The translations under genes and the position numbers were made by a program. Source: Gonatopus flavifemur (lineage: Eukaryota; Arthropoda; Insecta; Hymenoptera; Dryinidae). Taken from it: a stretch of DNA of 64,000 nt. This document shows positions 36,425 through 49,119 of the stretch, piece by piece. The stretch is taken from contig JAFFJZ010000003.1 of assembly GCA_018340375.1 (NCBI GenBank), positions 10,106,001-10,170,000 on the forward strand. Reading direction: 5' to 3'. Within the stretch, counting starts at the first letter, position 1, and the number at the start of each line of letters is the position of its first letter. The notes under the pieces are model-generated. The model saw only the letters and a program-made list of their open reading frames with translations, was not told where the DNA came from and ran no database searches.

Positions 36425-36830
36425 GCGCTCAATTCGCGCGTTTTAATCGCCCGGCTCATTTGACGCGACGCATGAAAAACGGCTGCCGATAAATTTTGAC
36501 AGTATTCTGTCCATTGCATTGCAATAATACCGGACCATATATTAGGGTGGCCATCGTGGGATAGGATGACCATCGAGGGTGTGTGTACGCGCGTGAAGGG
36601 AGGAAGCAGGAGGAGGTTGTGCGTTGTTGGTGGAGGGGAAAGAGGACCAGAGGCTTTTCGTATAGTTTGCCGGTAACATATTACGAATTAATACCAACTG
36701 CTCCGGTGAAATATTACTCCAAAATACTGACCGTTATTTCGCGTGAGTACACGTGCAACGTTCGCATACTAGCACACGCAACACGTGTAGGTACACGTGT
36801 GACGTGACACGTACTCTGCGCGAACAAAGT
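36425..36830. promoter_or_regulatory. CpG-rich block with a CACGTG cluster
   Basis: CpG-rich unique DNA (for example CGCGCTCAATTCGCGCG). Three perfect CACGTG E-boxes occur within 50 bp at 36,750-36,755, 36,782-36,787 and 36,794-36,799, with a half-related GACGTGACACG directly after. CACGTG is the core target of bHLH factors such as Myc/Max, USF and Clock/Cycle types. Some of the pattern may come from the loose ACACGTGT-type repetitiveness common in this genome. Function is inferred only. Confidence 0.3.
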
Positions 36831-39017
36831 TATTCTTACAATAATATTTCTTCGACGTTAATAAAGGATATTTATCGGTTTTCATTGGTTCTTCGTTAAT
36901 TCGTTCGATGGTTGTGCAAAAAACAAAGAAAGAAGAATACACACATTTTTTTCACCTCAATACAATCGCGTCACGGTTACATAAAGATAGGATGATTGAT
37001 GATTAATTTTCAAAATGATAAATTAATCATTTTTTTTTTGTTAACTATCTATGGGTGCGGAAACATTACTGATGATGTTGAAAAATGTGGATTCGGTGAT
37101 CATATGTATTCATTCATTTATTTTTTCCTTCGACGCGGAATTCATCGTTCGAAGGAGATTGGGAAAACCAATTAGAACAAATTTTTATATATACTAAAAT
37201 ACACAGGGCAGTTCACGCGCGGGTCCGACCTAAACAGGAGAGTTCCACTGCAAAGCACTAGGCGTCGCGTGTCGCTGTCTCAAGTGCGGCAGTTGAGAAT
37301 ATACTTTAGAGAATGTAAATATAGCCGTCAACGCAAGGTCAAAGATTTGATCCTCTCGAGGCTCTTCGGTTCGGATCTACCTACTCCTACCGCGAATGAA
37401 AGAAGTCCCGGTGTAGTAATGGTCTTATTTTTGATAGACAAGGGTTTTAGAAAAGGGGTAAAAATTGGACATAGGAATGGTCCTACCTTCTCTATCTTAC
37501 TTACAGGCAACACGCGCGCCAATAACGTGTGTAAAAGAGTGAAAAGCTTCCAAATACTTCGCAGAATCCAGAAATTATAGGAGAACAAGAAGATGCACAA
37601 AAATCCCGATGGTATGGATTATATGTGACAACGCCTTCGTAAAATATCTCATCTACTTTCTAAATTGTACCATTGAGAATGTGATGTACTGATCGATTAG
37701 AAACTAAACTAAGCATGAAGACAGATGAGGAATCAATCGGTTACCAACGAGTCATCTATCAATAATTAACAAGTTTCTGAGTAGAGGAACTATCTATGAC
37801 AGTTTAAGAAGAAAAATATTCAATCATCTGTCAATTTTTTTACTACTTGTGGAATTGCTATTGAAACTTGTGAAATGCCTATTGGAAAAAATGGTTGAAC
37901 TAACCAAAAAAGAACGGTTGTCGTGTTCTGATAATCAATTTGATCGGTTGAAATGGACTGGAAATTTTACTAAGTGCATTAGCTATTTTGAGTCTTCTGT
38001 TTGGAATGAATCCAGGTTCGACTGATATTCTATGATCAATATTTCATGAAAAAATACTAAAAGATTATTCTTTATCAGTGTGATAAATTAGAATTTTTCT
38101 CATATTTTTTTAGTAATTGAGGAAAAAGATTTAAATATGCCACATTACACAAAGCCCTCTCATTATCCGTAAAGCTAGATTATGTTAAAAACTATTTCAA
38201 TTTAAAGCGAAACTAATTACATGGATACTCTATGAGAACATAATGATGAATATTCAAATAGACTTTTGCTCGTAATGTCTCGTATTAAATCGACGGATTA
38301 TTCAATGGTTATCATAATTTTAATTGACATTCCAAATATTTCGAGTACTGTGGAATTATTTATGAATTGAAGGGTATATTTAGGAGGTTTCCAAGTAATT
38401 AATCACTTCTAACTCCGATCTATGTAACAACTGTTATCGTTGCTTCCTTGTTAATGACATAATTATTCCTTATCCCATACTACAATAATTGTTATAAGCT
38501 CATATTATTTCCTTTGGTTTATTCAATCAGAAAAGGTAGTAGTTTTGCACGAACCATTTTGTGTCCTTCATTGGTAAAAAACTGTGTTCCAAAAACGGGG
38601 AAGAATTCGTCAAACAATGTTCAAAATAGTTTAAAAGGGTTCTGTATATTTTTCAGTTCAAAGTGATTACAAATTATACATAGAGGATTTATTTTATTCT
38701 ATTTTGTATTACAACACAACATCTGTACGAATAATCATAATTATATACGTACACTGTGGGTAATGTTTGCATAATTAATTCAATAATTATGTATGAATTC
38801 AACTCCACTGTATAACAAATTCGTTAGAAGCATATACATTGGACATTTATTGAAAAAAATTCGATCTATTACAAACGTATGTTGAAAACAAATTCCTAAA
38901 TCTGACACATAAAATTTTATATAGATAATTCTAAAAATCATATGAATAAAATATAATTGAGGATATTTCCCATGAATTCTTCACTTTTTGTTGATCGCTT
39001 TGTAGAAATGGAATCAT
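36831..39017. other. Unique noncoding stretch
   Basis: No gene recognised. The 37.20-37.45 kb part is CpG-richer and is open for about 100 codons on the plus strand and 90 on the minus strand, without known motifs. The rest is AT-rich with no shared repeats. Confidence 0.4.
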
Positions 39018-39250
39018 ATACCGAAAAAAATAATTAGTTATCTTCACTCCAAATTAAATAAGGTTGTTAAAATTTGGATAACTAAAATGGGCGTTGGTTT
39101 AAAGACATTCTAATTTTTTCCATTGATTTTAGTTGCTGTTACTAATTTGAAGTCGCCTCTACTACAGTTTTTATCACCGTCATCCATTCTTTTACTATTC
39201 GGAACTAATTTTTACAACTAACTTTCATTCAAAACTCCAATTATTCGATA
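39018..39250 (-). mobile_element. Family F MITE, copy 3, reverse orientation
   Basis: It begins TACCGAAAAAAATAATTAG. In reverse order and orientation it contains the blocks of copies 1 and 2: GGATAACTAAAATGGGCGTT, GATTTTAGTTGCTGTTACTA, CTACTACAGTTTTTATCACC and GGAACTAATTTTTACAACTA. The distal end (TCCAATTATTCGATA) is worn. No coding capacity. Confidence 0.75.
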
Positions 39251-39571
39251 TGCAAACCAAAAAATGACTATCCGTATCTTGCTAATATTCGAATGTATAA
39301 GAATTTTTGAACTGACTCTCTTCCCGATATCAGGGAACAATGGATTCATTTTGGAAAATTGAAATTATATTGGCCTGTTCGGAGCACCAGATGAACTCAT
39401 GAAAAAAGAATTACCAACGCAATAGCAATTCAAGCCGTGAATGTTTATCAAATATCGTGACACACGTCCCGTGAACTCTACAAAACTTGTTGTTGTTTTC
39501 CTCCCGAAGAATCGAAAAGAGAGATCAGCTCCAATTAAAACCGTTCCGCGCGTCTCAATTTCCGGCGAGTT

Positions 39572-39598
39572 TGTCGTCGTCGTCGTCGTCGTCGTCGA
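39572..39598. repeat. (TCG)n trinucleotide microsatellite
   Basis: Nine TCG units. Pure CpG-containing triplet repeats are uncommon where CpG is depleted by methylation. Confidence 0.92.
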
Positions 39599-39739
39599 AT
39601 TCCTGGGCAGTCCCTAATGACTTTCGATGTGCGCTTAATTGCCGCGAGAATCGGACCAAAAAGAGGAGAAAAGGAAATTAAGAAACGAGGGTGAAATTTC
39701 CTTATTCCCTCTTTCTTTTTTCCATTCCGTTTCTCCTCC

Positions 39740-39900
39740 TTTCTTCCCTCTAGCGAACGAACAAGGCGAATAATCGCTTAGGCTTAATCAATCAGCGCTC
39801 GTTACGGTTTTACTCGGCCGATTGACTTAACTCACGATTTTCGCGCCAGTCTCATTAAAAGTGATTTCAACACGCCAGCAACGGACAGTGACGGTCTGCC
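39740..39900. promoter_or_regulatory. CpG-richer block, candidate cis-regulatory DNA
   Basis: Unique DNA with AATAATCGCTTAGGCTTAAT, GCGCTCGTTACGG and TTTCGCGCCAG. The last is an E2F-like TTTCGCGC word and recurs at 40.67 kb as TTTTCGCGCCAGTCG. Composition and a single motif are the only evidence. Confidence 0.2.
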
Positions 39901-40516
39901 CTCGCTTGGCTGTTTCTACTGTATCCCATACGTATCCCTTTCTCCTCTCCGATAAATACAAAATACACCCGTGATTTTCCTTACCCGCGCAACATACAAA
40001 TAAATAAAATATATATGATAAAATCATTTGGGCATTGATTTTCAATCACCGTTCAAATCAACGGTGAACTGATTTCGAGGGATCAAAGTTACAGAGCTGA
40101 GCTGCTCCTCGTTAATCGGGCTCTGATTAACGAATCTACTCGTTGGACAGGATAATTATCCACGATACGCGATATTCGTGTACACGTACAATTCGATTTT
40201 GGTTCCGAGGGAACGAAGAAAAGGGAAAGGAGTGAGAATATAATTGTAAGAAGAGAACGATCGGAAGGAAAAATAATAGGAAAATTCTGCTTTTGGTGAC
40301 TTTGAAAACAATTGTTTTTATAGAAATTCACGTGAGAGAACGGAGAGACATGAGTCCGTCGATGATCCATCCGTTGGACGGGAATGGAAAGTGATAACCA
40401 GACACTAAATTCACACAGGTGAGATTTATTCTGGTAACGGTTGATACTATACACAGAACCACCACCGTGAATATCATTCGTTCTCTATCCTCTACTTCCT
40501 TCTTCCACACACACAC

Positions 40517-40552
<36 letters not shown>

Positions 40553-41903
40553 CTACATCTGTACGTATGTCTGTTCGGTCGCTTCGATTAAGCGCGAAAT
40601 TATTAACGCGACGCTCGATAAACTAATTTTCATTTCTGATATTTTAGCCAATTATGAAATGTAATTATTTTCGCGCCAGTCGCCGTTTTAATTCGTTTTA
40701 AAAAGTCGTTTTTGTCCTACTACTATTGGTTACATAAAACACAGAGCCAACGACAGAACACTGGCGGATATGTTGTTTCTGTTGAAAAACGTCAACGGTA
40801 TTAGCGTCACTAAATATACAAAACGACAATTCGGATGGTTAGTCGAATGGCTGCTGTTGCTACTAATACTGTCCCCGCGTGTTGCACGGGCAATGAAATT
40901 CAATAAAAAAAAAGATGCGAAGAAATTGTTATACGTCTCATATGAGGTATGAAATTTATTCAATATATATATATACGTGTTGGATGTCACTTTATGTGTG
41001 TGAAATATGTATACATATATATAATATACATACGATCCAACGATCAATCAAATACTATTTTTGCATAAAACAGCAGAGCAATGGATATTTTTTTTTAAAC
41101 TGCCTGTCACCGTGGGATGAATAATTTCTTGAGGGACGGGAGAAAAAACAACCCTCGCTCCCCTCGTCACGTAATATTATTCCCTTCCCTCCGTCCCGTT
41201 TCTATTCAGCGAAAAATTGTCAATGAACATTTTCCCATCGATTCGTTTCACGAATACAATATTTTATTATTATCAATTTGTAATGATGTTAGTTCCAACT
41301 TGTGTTGGGTCATTCCGAGTGTGTGCTTCCATTTTATACTGAATGACGATGAATTTAATTAAAAGCTTTCAATTCACTTCATGAAATAATTCGTATTATT
41401 TTTGAATGGTGAAATACGTCACGTAGAGTGTGAGGGAATAAATTCGATTCTAATACGATGTACGATTATTTTGAGAGGAGAAATATATATTCGATTTTTC
41501 TCTTGTTTTATCATTGATTTAGATACAGCATTTTTTTTGCGCAATGCGCTGTCAACAATTTATGTAAACTCCCACAAATATGTGAATATAATAAATCTAA
41601 CTTTTCAGTAGAAATTACATTTTTATATTTACATATTGGTGTGATTTCGAAAAGATTTTTTGGGATCATAAAAATGATCTGAGAATGTCTTGTGGACGTG
41701 GACCAGCTATAAAAACCAGGATTTTGGAGAGTTTTTAGGGATTGTCCAGAATTAGATGTATCTATCAAGGTCTCGAAGTTAAGACAACGAACAAAATTCT
41801 TGACCGATGAGTTGTGTACTCTGAAAACTTTCCATTATCATCTGAATTCAATTTTACGCTTCAAGACTGTTATTTGGAATCTGATCTTTCGGACAAGGCT
41901 TCA
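39901..41903. other. Unique noncoding stretch
   Basis: No gene seen. It contains an AC/AT compound microsatellite and a TA-rich run near 40.96 kb. Confidence 0.4.
40506..40552. repeat. (AC)n(AT)n compound microsatellite
   Basis: About 12 AC units followed by about 10 AT units. Confidence 0.95.
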
Positions 41904-42307
41904 CACGGAGAACACGCAAGTCGAAAATATAGTAATCTTCACTAGAAATTTGAGAATATTTCTTAAATTTGCAATAATGATAGAATTCACATTTTTTTTT
42001 AATTCTGCTTGGAAAAGAATGGAAAGTTATCAATACTCGACAAATAATTGAGAAAATATGACCTTCCCAAAAGTCATGCGTAAAATTTTACAAAAGTCAA
42101 TAACAAAATTTCCAAATTTTATCAGTAATTAAAAATTAAGTAAAATTTCATGGGCTACTTTTGGAAAGTTGATATTCTCTTTCAAGTAAAATTCCAAAAC
42201 AATGTGAATTATTTCATCTCTATTATAAATATAAGGAATATTCTCAGATTTTGAAAAATATTTTCGAATTTTTATTAAAGATAACCAAATTTCCGTTTCT
42301 CTCCGTG
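41904..42307. mobile_element. Family C foldback MITE, copy 3 (longest)
   Basis: It begins CACGGAGAACACGCAAGTCG and ends TTTCTCTCCGTG, with CA directly outside both ends (41,902-41,903 and 42,308-42,309). The left arm GAAAATATAGTAATCTTCAC and the inverted right arm diverge moderately. The centre has ACTTTTGGAAAGTTG, AAAAGTCATGCGTAAAATTT and ATCAATACTCGACAAAT, shared with copies 1 and 2. At about 404 bp it keeps more of both arms than the other copies. No coding capacity. Confidence 0.82.
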
Positions 42308-42379
42308 CATCAACGTGCTCCGGGAAACAAATTTCTAGTCGGGAATGAACTACAATGAGTTCATAAAAGATTGATGTAT

Positions 42380-42480
42380 CAAAAACCTGCATGGAGAAAA
42401 AAAGTTGACTGTAACAACTGTTTAACCGTTTAACCGTTTCACCTATTGAATCAACTGTATCTGCGAATTATTTGCAAAAA
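42380..42480. mobile_element. Possible MITE end, CATGGAGAAAAAAAG
   Basis: A left-end-like GCATGGAGAAAAAAAGTTG is followed by AACTGTTTAACCGTTTAACC, in which GTTTAACC is tandemly repeated. No right terminus was found, so this is a solitary end or chance. Confidence 0.3.
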
Positions 42481-42546
42481 CACCTAAATTTCAAGTCTCA
42501 TAAATAGGATGATCCTTAAATCGTGCTATGATAGTTGAATTTCTTC

Positions 42547-42625
42547 ACTCCCAAGTGAAAAGATTTTCAGAATTATATATAATTCAATATTGTTGACATG
42601 TAAGTTATATACAACTTACATATAG
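42547..42625 (+). repeat. Family G repeat with hairpin
   Basis: TCCCAAGTGAAAAGATTTTC plus AGAATTATATATAAT matches 19,519-19,555. Immediately downstream ATGTAAGTT (42,599-42,607) and AACTTACAT (42,614-42,622) form a 9-bp perfect inverted repeat with a 6-base loop. Confidence 0.5.
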
Positions 42626-42654
42626 TTTTCCAAATTTTTCCACTAGGACTGTAT

Positions 42655-42735
42655 CAGCTGAAGACCAAAAAGATGTTACCACAGTGAAAAATCCGCCATC
42701 TCAGCGAAAGGTACAAAACAAAATCACCACAAATC
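42655..42735 (+). mobile_element. Family B fragment
   Basis: CAGCGAAAGGTACAAAACAA followed by AATCACC parallels GGCGAAAGATACCCAACAAA followed by ATCAG in the 7.5 kb element, preceded in both by TCAGC/AGCTG words. No termini. Confidence 0.4.
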
Positions 42736-44686
42736 CTTTCTTTTCCCTCTCGCATCAGATTTGTGAGGAATATTTCGAAACAATGAAACAAATATATTTT
42801 TTATGAAAATATTCTCCCAGCATACACTCGATATAACTTTAAAAGGCAATGTACATTGTATGGTTTTTTCTCCACTTGAATATAATTGAATTACTCTCAA
42901 CTGTCACTATTAATCTATGTAAAACCTGAATAATTCCATCACCACAAGTTCTATTCCCTAACAACCGATCAAGTTCTGATCAATTTTAGCTACTGAAACG
43001 TTCGGATAATTGATTTCCAATGAACTTGTTAATTCAATCATAATATCTGTTCTTAGTTGTTTTTGATTCCAGGGGAATGGAGAGTTTCATTATTGAAATA
43101 TCTCGACATTATTCTCATGAGATCTCTTTTGTTTTTATTATCTTGAATATGTAAAACTATACTATCGAAGACTGCACGTTAAATTGAGGAATAAATTTCA
43201 TAAGAGAAGCAGAACTGATATCGTCGGTGACGAGACGAAACTTAACAAAGTTACTCTATAACGTCTTGGCTTTTTCTCAATTCTCAATGTTGTGGAAAAT
43301 GAATAATACATAGCTACATAGTAAAAAAAATTGTGTCAAAAACGATTCATTCAAAATTCGTGTTGAAAATCAATAGAAGTGAGTTTCAAATTGACGGATT
43401 TTCAATTTAAACTCTATATTTTTTTACAAACTTCAAGTATATTCTCAAACTGAATGTTTTAAATTCGAAGCAAACTCGAACCGAATCCCAAAAAGTCAAA
43501 ACAAATTTTTGAAATCTCTAAACGAAATATCAAACCAATGGGTTACGAAAATCAAATCCAACGTGAATAGATTTCACAAAAGCCAAACTGAATTTCAAAT
43601 GTGATGACCTAAAAAGGTTTCATCAGATCCTCACCTGGCCCTAATATAACTGTGGATCAATTTTTTAAATTGAGAAATGTTTTTTTTGTGTGTTCTTGAA
43701 TGTAAAACGTGTGATTTCAACTGAATAAATCTGTTTCCAATTCTACTAAAAGTTTATTCGGACTCGGATAAGGAACTCTTCACCTCAATTTGTTAGATTT
43801 TACCCTCACTTTTGAGAGAAAAAATTTCTTCCGATCCCCTTCTTCCCTCATTTCTCTTATGAAAAAACAATTTCCCTACGATTGGGGCACGGATGCAATA
43901 TTAAGGGAAATAATAGAGAACAAAAATATATAAAGATTAGATCTCCAACTTGACATTCCCTTTATAAAAAAGGGAAAATCTATGGAACATCAGACCCGCA
44001 AATAATTCAACGAATTTTGACATCCTCTCTCGATACTCATAGGCGAAGAATCAATTGTAGAAAAAGAAAGGAATAACATCGGTACAAAGATTATATTATA
44101 CATGTTATTTTCCTTTTGATATCCCACGGTAAATAAAGAAACAAACGATTTATGATGATAATTATCGTAGGAGGATTTAAATGTATGAGAGTGCATGACT
44201 TTTAATCTTCTTTATTTATATATCTGTATGCACGCAATGAATATGATGTCACGATGCGGGAAGATAGGGTGAATCCAGTCTGTAGAGTGGTCTACAAAAG
44301 TCAGCACAGCGTACACTAGGGGGTTTATGTTTCAGCCATCATTTCCTTTATACATACATACATACGTATACACATGTATATACTAATTATCAACGTCGGT
44401 AGTCTCTTGATGTAAATGCTTGAACGCATCATACAAGATTACAGAGAGAGGGTAAAAGGAAAAGAAAAACGAAAAGAAGAAGAGAGAAATGTTACGATAT
44501 TGCGATATAATGTACACACGTATGTACGTACACGATCGCTCGAGAGAACTTACGAAGAGAGAATGTGTTCTCTTTCCCCGCTCTGAAATTCGTTAATGAA
44601 ATTTATATCAATTCAAATGCCGAAGCAAAAATATTTTGTTCCCAAATTTGACATCAAATTAAATCCGTTACGCACGGTCTTTTCGA

Positions 44687-44706
44687 ATATATATATATAT
44701 ATATAA
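44687..44706. repeat. (AT)n microsatellite
   Basis: A run of ten AT units. Confidence 0.9.
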
Positions 44707-47700
44707 ATTGTTGAAGAGGAGGAAAAAAAAACAAGAAAGAGTTACAAAGGAACATATTTTAATTGCGAAAATGTGAAGTCATGAAAGTGTGGGACAAGGA
44801 ACAAAAAAATCCGCTTTTGATATGGTAAATATAAAAGAATCTTTAAGCGAAGGATTTTTAAATTTGTATTTTAAATATAATTGGATTGTTCGTTATGAAT
44901 TTGTGGGATTATTTTTCGTTTGAATAACAGGTGGATTAAAATGCAAGTACAGCAGTAATTAATTACAAATTAATTCATTTACGTATCAGGGTAATTATTT
45001 TTTAATTATCCATTGAAATGCGTATCATTCCTGCCAATTACTTTTCGATATTTGTAATTCCGTTCATGAAAACTTTCTTACGTATAGAAATTTTACTGTA
45101 TATACCCGAAGTGCAAAATCATGTTGAAAATGTGAATTTGGAAATTTGTTTGGAATCTAATGTCATGATTTCAAACGATGGTGATCGTGATGAAGATTAG
45201 AGCAAATAAAGGAGAGTGAATCAAGCTATTTGTAACATCTTTTCATCACTCACTTGACCTCTGCTTTGCTGATTTTTTTAAATTTGCACGACAAAGAAGA
45301 AGAGACGAAAAAATATATACACTTCGACATATACAAGCGCTTAGTTCTCTGTCGTACAATGAAATTAAATGAAAGCCACTTAACCATCATTCGAGTCTTC
45401 TGTGACTACGGATCAATTTATTTGGCGGACACGTTTCGACTGTTACTACTGTACAACGTACAACGTTCAACGTTCTTTTCAAAACAGTCAAATAGATTGA
45501 TGATAAGTCTTCTAACATCGTTTAGATGAAAGGGATGTGAACTGAATAACAAATTTTTCTCTTCTGTCAAATTGATTGGGAGAATCATGAAAATTCTAAG
45601 ACCACATAAATCTGAAATTCGCAAGATAGATTTATTTTGTGTTTTGTTTCTGAAATATTTTACTCAGTATTTTTACCAGAGTTGCCAGTATAAGATTGAT
45701 AAAATCATGTCAGTACTGTTGATTATCAAGTTCAACTTAATTGAAGTTTAAGACGTTTCATGTTGCTTTGATGCTCGTGAAACTGTAGAGAGACTGAAAC
45801 GGAAAAATTCCAGGAAAAAAATGAACTGACAGATGACGAAGTGTTTTCGTTCTTCAGCTGTAATGAACAGTTTTTGTTTTCATCGGGTTGTTAGTTATTG
45901 ATAAATGACTGGTTAGTTAATGATGACGAGTTGATGAGTTTTGAGTTTCTAATGCGTAATTAGTCGGTAACTCTTCAGACTACTTATCAGTCTCCATGCT
46001 TAGTTTCTAGAAAATTAGAGGGTTACATTCTCAACATTTACTGGTGAATTTTCTGTATTGGTTCCTGATCTGATAGCGGACTGATTAACATATCAATCTG
46101 CTACAGTGTGAATAAAATACATGTTCGAATAACTCACCCTCCATTCAATGTTGAAAAACGATACTTATTCATTTTCGCATGAGAATTATGAGAACATCTC
46201 TGTTTGGACTCACCTATAACAAAGAAAAAATCAATACATTAATCAAACATCCTTGATAGATCATTAAAACATCAGAGTGAAAATTTACATTTAACATTTC
46301 ATGGTAATCTAATGCACTTTTGAGTGAAAAAATGTTGATGAAATGACGAATTTTGTAAACTCGTCTAAGGGAACTTTCACAGATATTTAAATGACAAGGA
46401 AAACATTTTGTCATATGCTGCACTTGCGTGATAAATCTCATAGAATAATAGCGAATTCGAGATCACCCACATCCAAACATTCAAGCAAACATAAAAGTAC
46501 TACATAAATTAAACACATAAAAACCGTAAAATCTCCTAAAACTGCGAAAAGTCATTTTAAATACTTGGAGAGGAAGAAAGAAACGAAGAAGGAGATTCAA
46601 GAAAATTTATAGAGACGTTATTTCAAGGTACCACGACAATTTCCACAAGTTTTGTAGGAAGTTGAAGAAAGGAAAACAAGAAATGAGGAATAAATTATTT
46701 CCTCGAGAATATTCCAGGGAAGGAAGATCTGAAATTCAAAAAATCCAGCGAAGTTAATTTATATTCTTATTTCTGTCCAAAAGAATCGTGAATTTAAAAT
46801 ACTGAGTAATAGTTTTATTTCGAATACCTATAGCGGTACCGAGTATAATAACAATAATGCATCGAACAGACTTTTCTCTGTACTGAACTCCTTGTGTGTC
46901 TCCTTTCCGTTTGGTACACGGGCGAGAAGTCACGAGACAAAACCGCGGCATCGACTCATTGTTTCGTCATTTTCAATGGCGCGTGCACAATGAACGAATG
47001 AGAACGTTGACTGTGTTTTGTTTTTGTTTGTTCTTGTTGTTCGTGTAGCCTTCTTCTCCTCTTCACATATGCATCATACATTCGAGTTGGTTCTCTCCTG
47101 TTTCGTATCGCACAACCTATGCTTGGCTACGCGCATTCGTCTCGGTTTCGTTCAGTTCGGTTCATTTATTGGCATTGCCTATTCTCGAAGACTCGCGTTA
47201 TCATCACTCTTTCGTACGACTCGTTCACTCTCTCCATTTATCGCCAACATCTCTACCATATTCCTTCTCATGTTTTCGAAATTCCGCTCGTATCGCCGAA
47301 ACCTGGTCCCTCTTATATACTATACCACTCCAAACAGAAACAAAAAGCTCCCATCGATAGCTCTCTCGTACATACAAAATTTATATTTCATACGGAATTT
47401 ATCTTTCTTTTTTTATTTGATCACTCTTTCGATTTAAAAGCAATCACTGGGAGGGTTGAAATACAAATGAAAATGAAATTCGAAAAATTCATATAAAGAA
47501 GAAAATGAGAGAAAAATCCCAGAGGGAGAAATTGAATAAGAAGAGAGAGGTAAGAGAAAAAGAGAAGAAAAAATTCCTTTTAAATCCGATCATGAACCAA
47601 TGTATTAAGTCTATCTCCATGAACTGAATACGGAATCACCTATCTTGTACCGGTGAATTTCTCCTTCGTATAGAAATCCTTCTCGGGAGGGGGGAAGGGA

Positions 47701-48469
47701 AGGGAAAAAATGTATAAGCAGTCATGGATGGAAGTGAATTTTAATATTGGTCGAAAATCAAGATACGAAGGATAATTTATGGTTAAATAAGTTGGCAAGA
47801 GGGCAAATGGGGGAAGATTATTACGAGGGAATGATTTTTCTCACGATGGGATTCGGGTGGAGAATTTTTTATCGTTTATTACTGGAGTCTCCAGCAAATT
47901 ACTATTCTGATGTTTGGTATTGAATTATGACGCGTTACGTTCTATCTAGCGCGGAATATATTAATATTAAATACAGTTCAATGCAGTTTACAAAGAGACA
48001 CAATTCGAAATCAGTTTCATAATATCAGTATCGAAATTTCAAAAATCATATTCGTTATTCGTGATTCATTCATTCTTCATAATAAAACAATTAATAAAAT
48101 TCGTTTCGTTTCAAAGAGAGAAAGGAAGACGATAAATTCATAAAATTGAACCAATAAAATATGTAACAAGTCCATACAACATTTCGAAAATAATATTCAG
48201 GTAATAATAATACTCTGTAATAAATTCGCGATACGGGGGTCGTTCGTTGATATAAAAAGAAAAAAATCAATAGATATATATGTACGTGTATATGAGAGGG
48301 GAGGCCAGGAAGAATTGGTAAAAACTGACCAAGCATCAGGATGTAATCATAATTAAAAATCATTTATTCATAATGCCGACGTTTTGAGTTTACATCAGCT
48401 CTTTTTCAATTTCATTGTTATACCGGTTATAATTTTTTCCGTTGTCGTTTCGAATGTGTATAGATTTGA

Positions 48470-48498
48470 GTGTGTGTGTGTGTGTGTGTGTGGGTGTG
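48470..48498. repeat. (TG)n microsatellite
   Basis: A TG run with one GGG interruption near its right end. Confidence 0.92.
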
Positions 48499-48747
48499 CA
48501 CGCGTGTGTGAGAAGCATCGGAGATAATGAAATTTTCCTCCGTTTCATGGATTAAACGATGAATTATTTTTTTCTCTCCTCTTTCTTTCATTTTATTTGA
48601 TTTTTTAACAAATATTGCGCTGACTCCCTCGATCGAGGCTTCACGTACAGAGAAAAGTTATTTATCCTACGACGAGAGTTGTCTTGAATCCTTCAAACTG
48701 GTTCTCATCAGATCTTTGATTTCTTCTCGCGACTTTTGAGACCTCTA

Positions 48748-49113
48748 CACGGAGAAAACGATCTGCTAATAAAAAGTACCATATACTTGCTGTACTTTGG
48801 TAGATATTCTCACGTGAATAATTGGAAGTGGACAAGAATAATGCTCGAACATTATAAATTAAGATACACCCAGAAGAAAAGATTTGTAAAATTCACATCT
48901 TGTGAAGTCAATATTTGCACGATTTCAAAAAATACTTCGATCTACCACAATTTTAGTTGATTTTACCATAGCGAATATGAGATATATACTACAACTTGAA
49001 TGATGATAACTTGAACCATTTTTGAAATCGTCCAAATACCCACTCTGCAAGAAGTAAAATTTTGCAATTCCTTTTTCCTCAGTCTACTTTTTAGCAGATC
49101 TTTTTTCTCCGTG
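48748..49113. mobile_element. Family D foldback MITE, full copy
   Basis: The left end CACGGAGAAAACGATCTGCT and the inverted right end (CACGGAGAAAAAAGATCTGC read backwards) agree over more than 25 bp, continuing as AATAAAAAGTA against TAAAAAGTA. TA flanks both sides (48,746-48,747 and 49,114-49,115). Inside, about 48,868-48,957 and 48,990-49,090 form a second imperfect inverted pair (ACGATTTCAAAAAATAC against GAAATCGTCCAAATACC). A partial copy is at 3.5 kb. The 74-codon frame over the left arm is a by-product. About 366 bp. Confidence 0.82.
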
Positions 49114-49119
49114 TAAAAC

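Larger units (their letters stand above)
42736..48640. other. Unique noncoding stretch
   Basis: About 5.9 kb, the longest part of the window without repeats I could match. No gene recognised. The 46.99-47.44 kb part is pyrimidine-rich on the plus strand and shows three overlapping open frames of 63-139 codons with no known domain. A local inverted repeat GAGTTTCAAATTGA/TCAATTTAAACTC lies at about 43.38-43.42 kb. Confidence 0.45.

Noticed and set aside
47018..47496. Overlapping 139-, 125- and 63-codon frames on the plus strand
   Set aside because: All three frames are open because the strand is pyrimidine-rich and poor in TAA/TAG/TGA. The peptides are Phe/Ser/Leu-rich without motifs.
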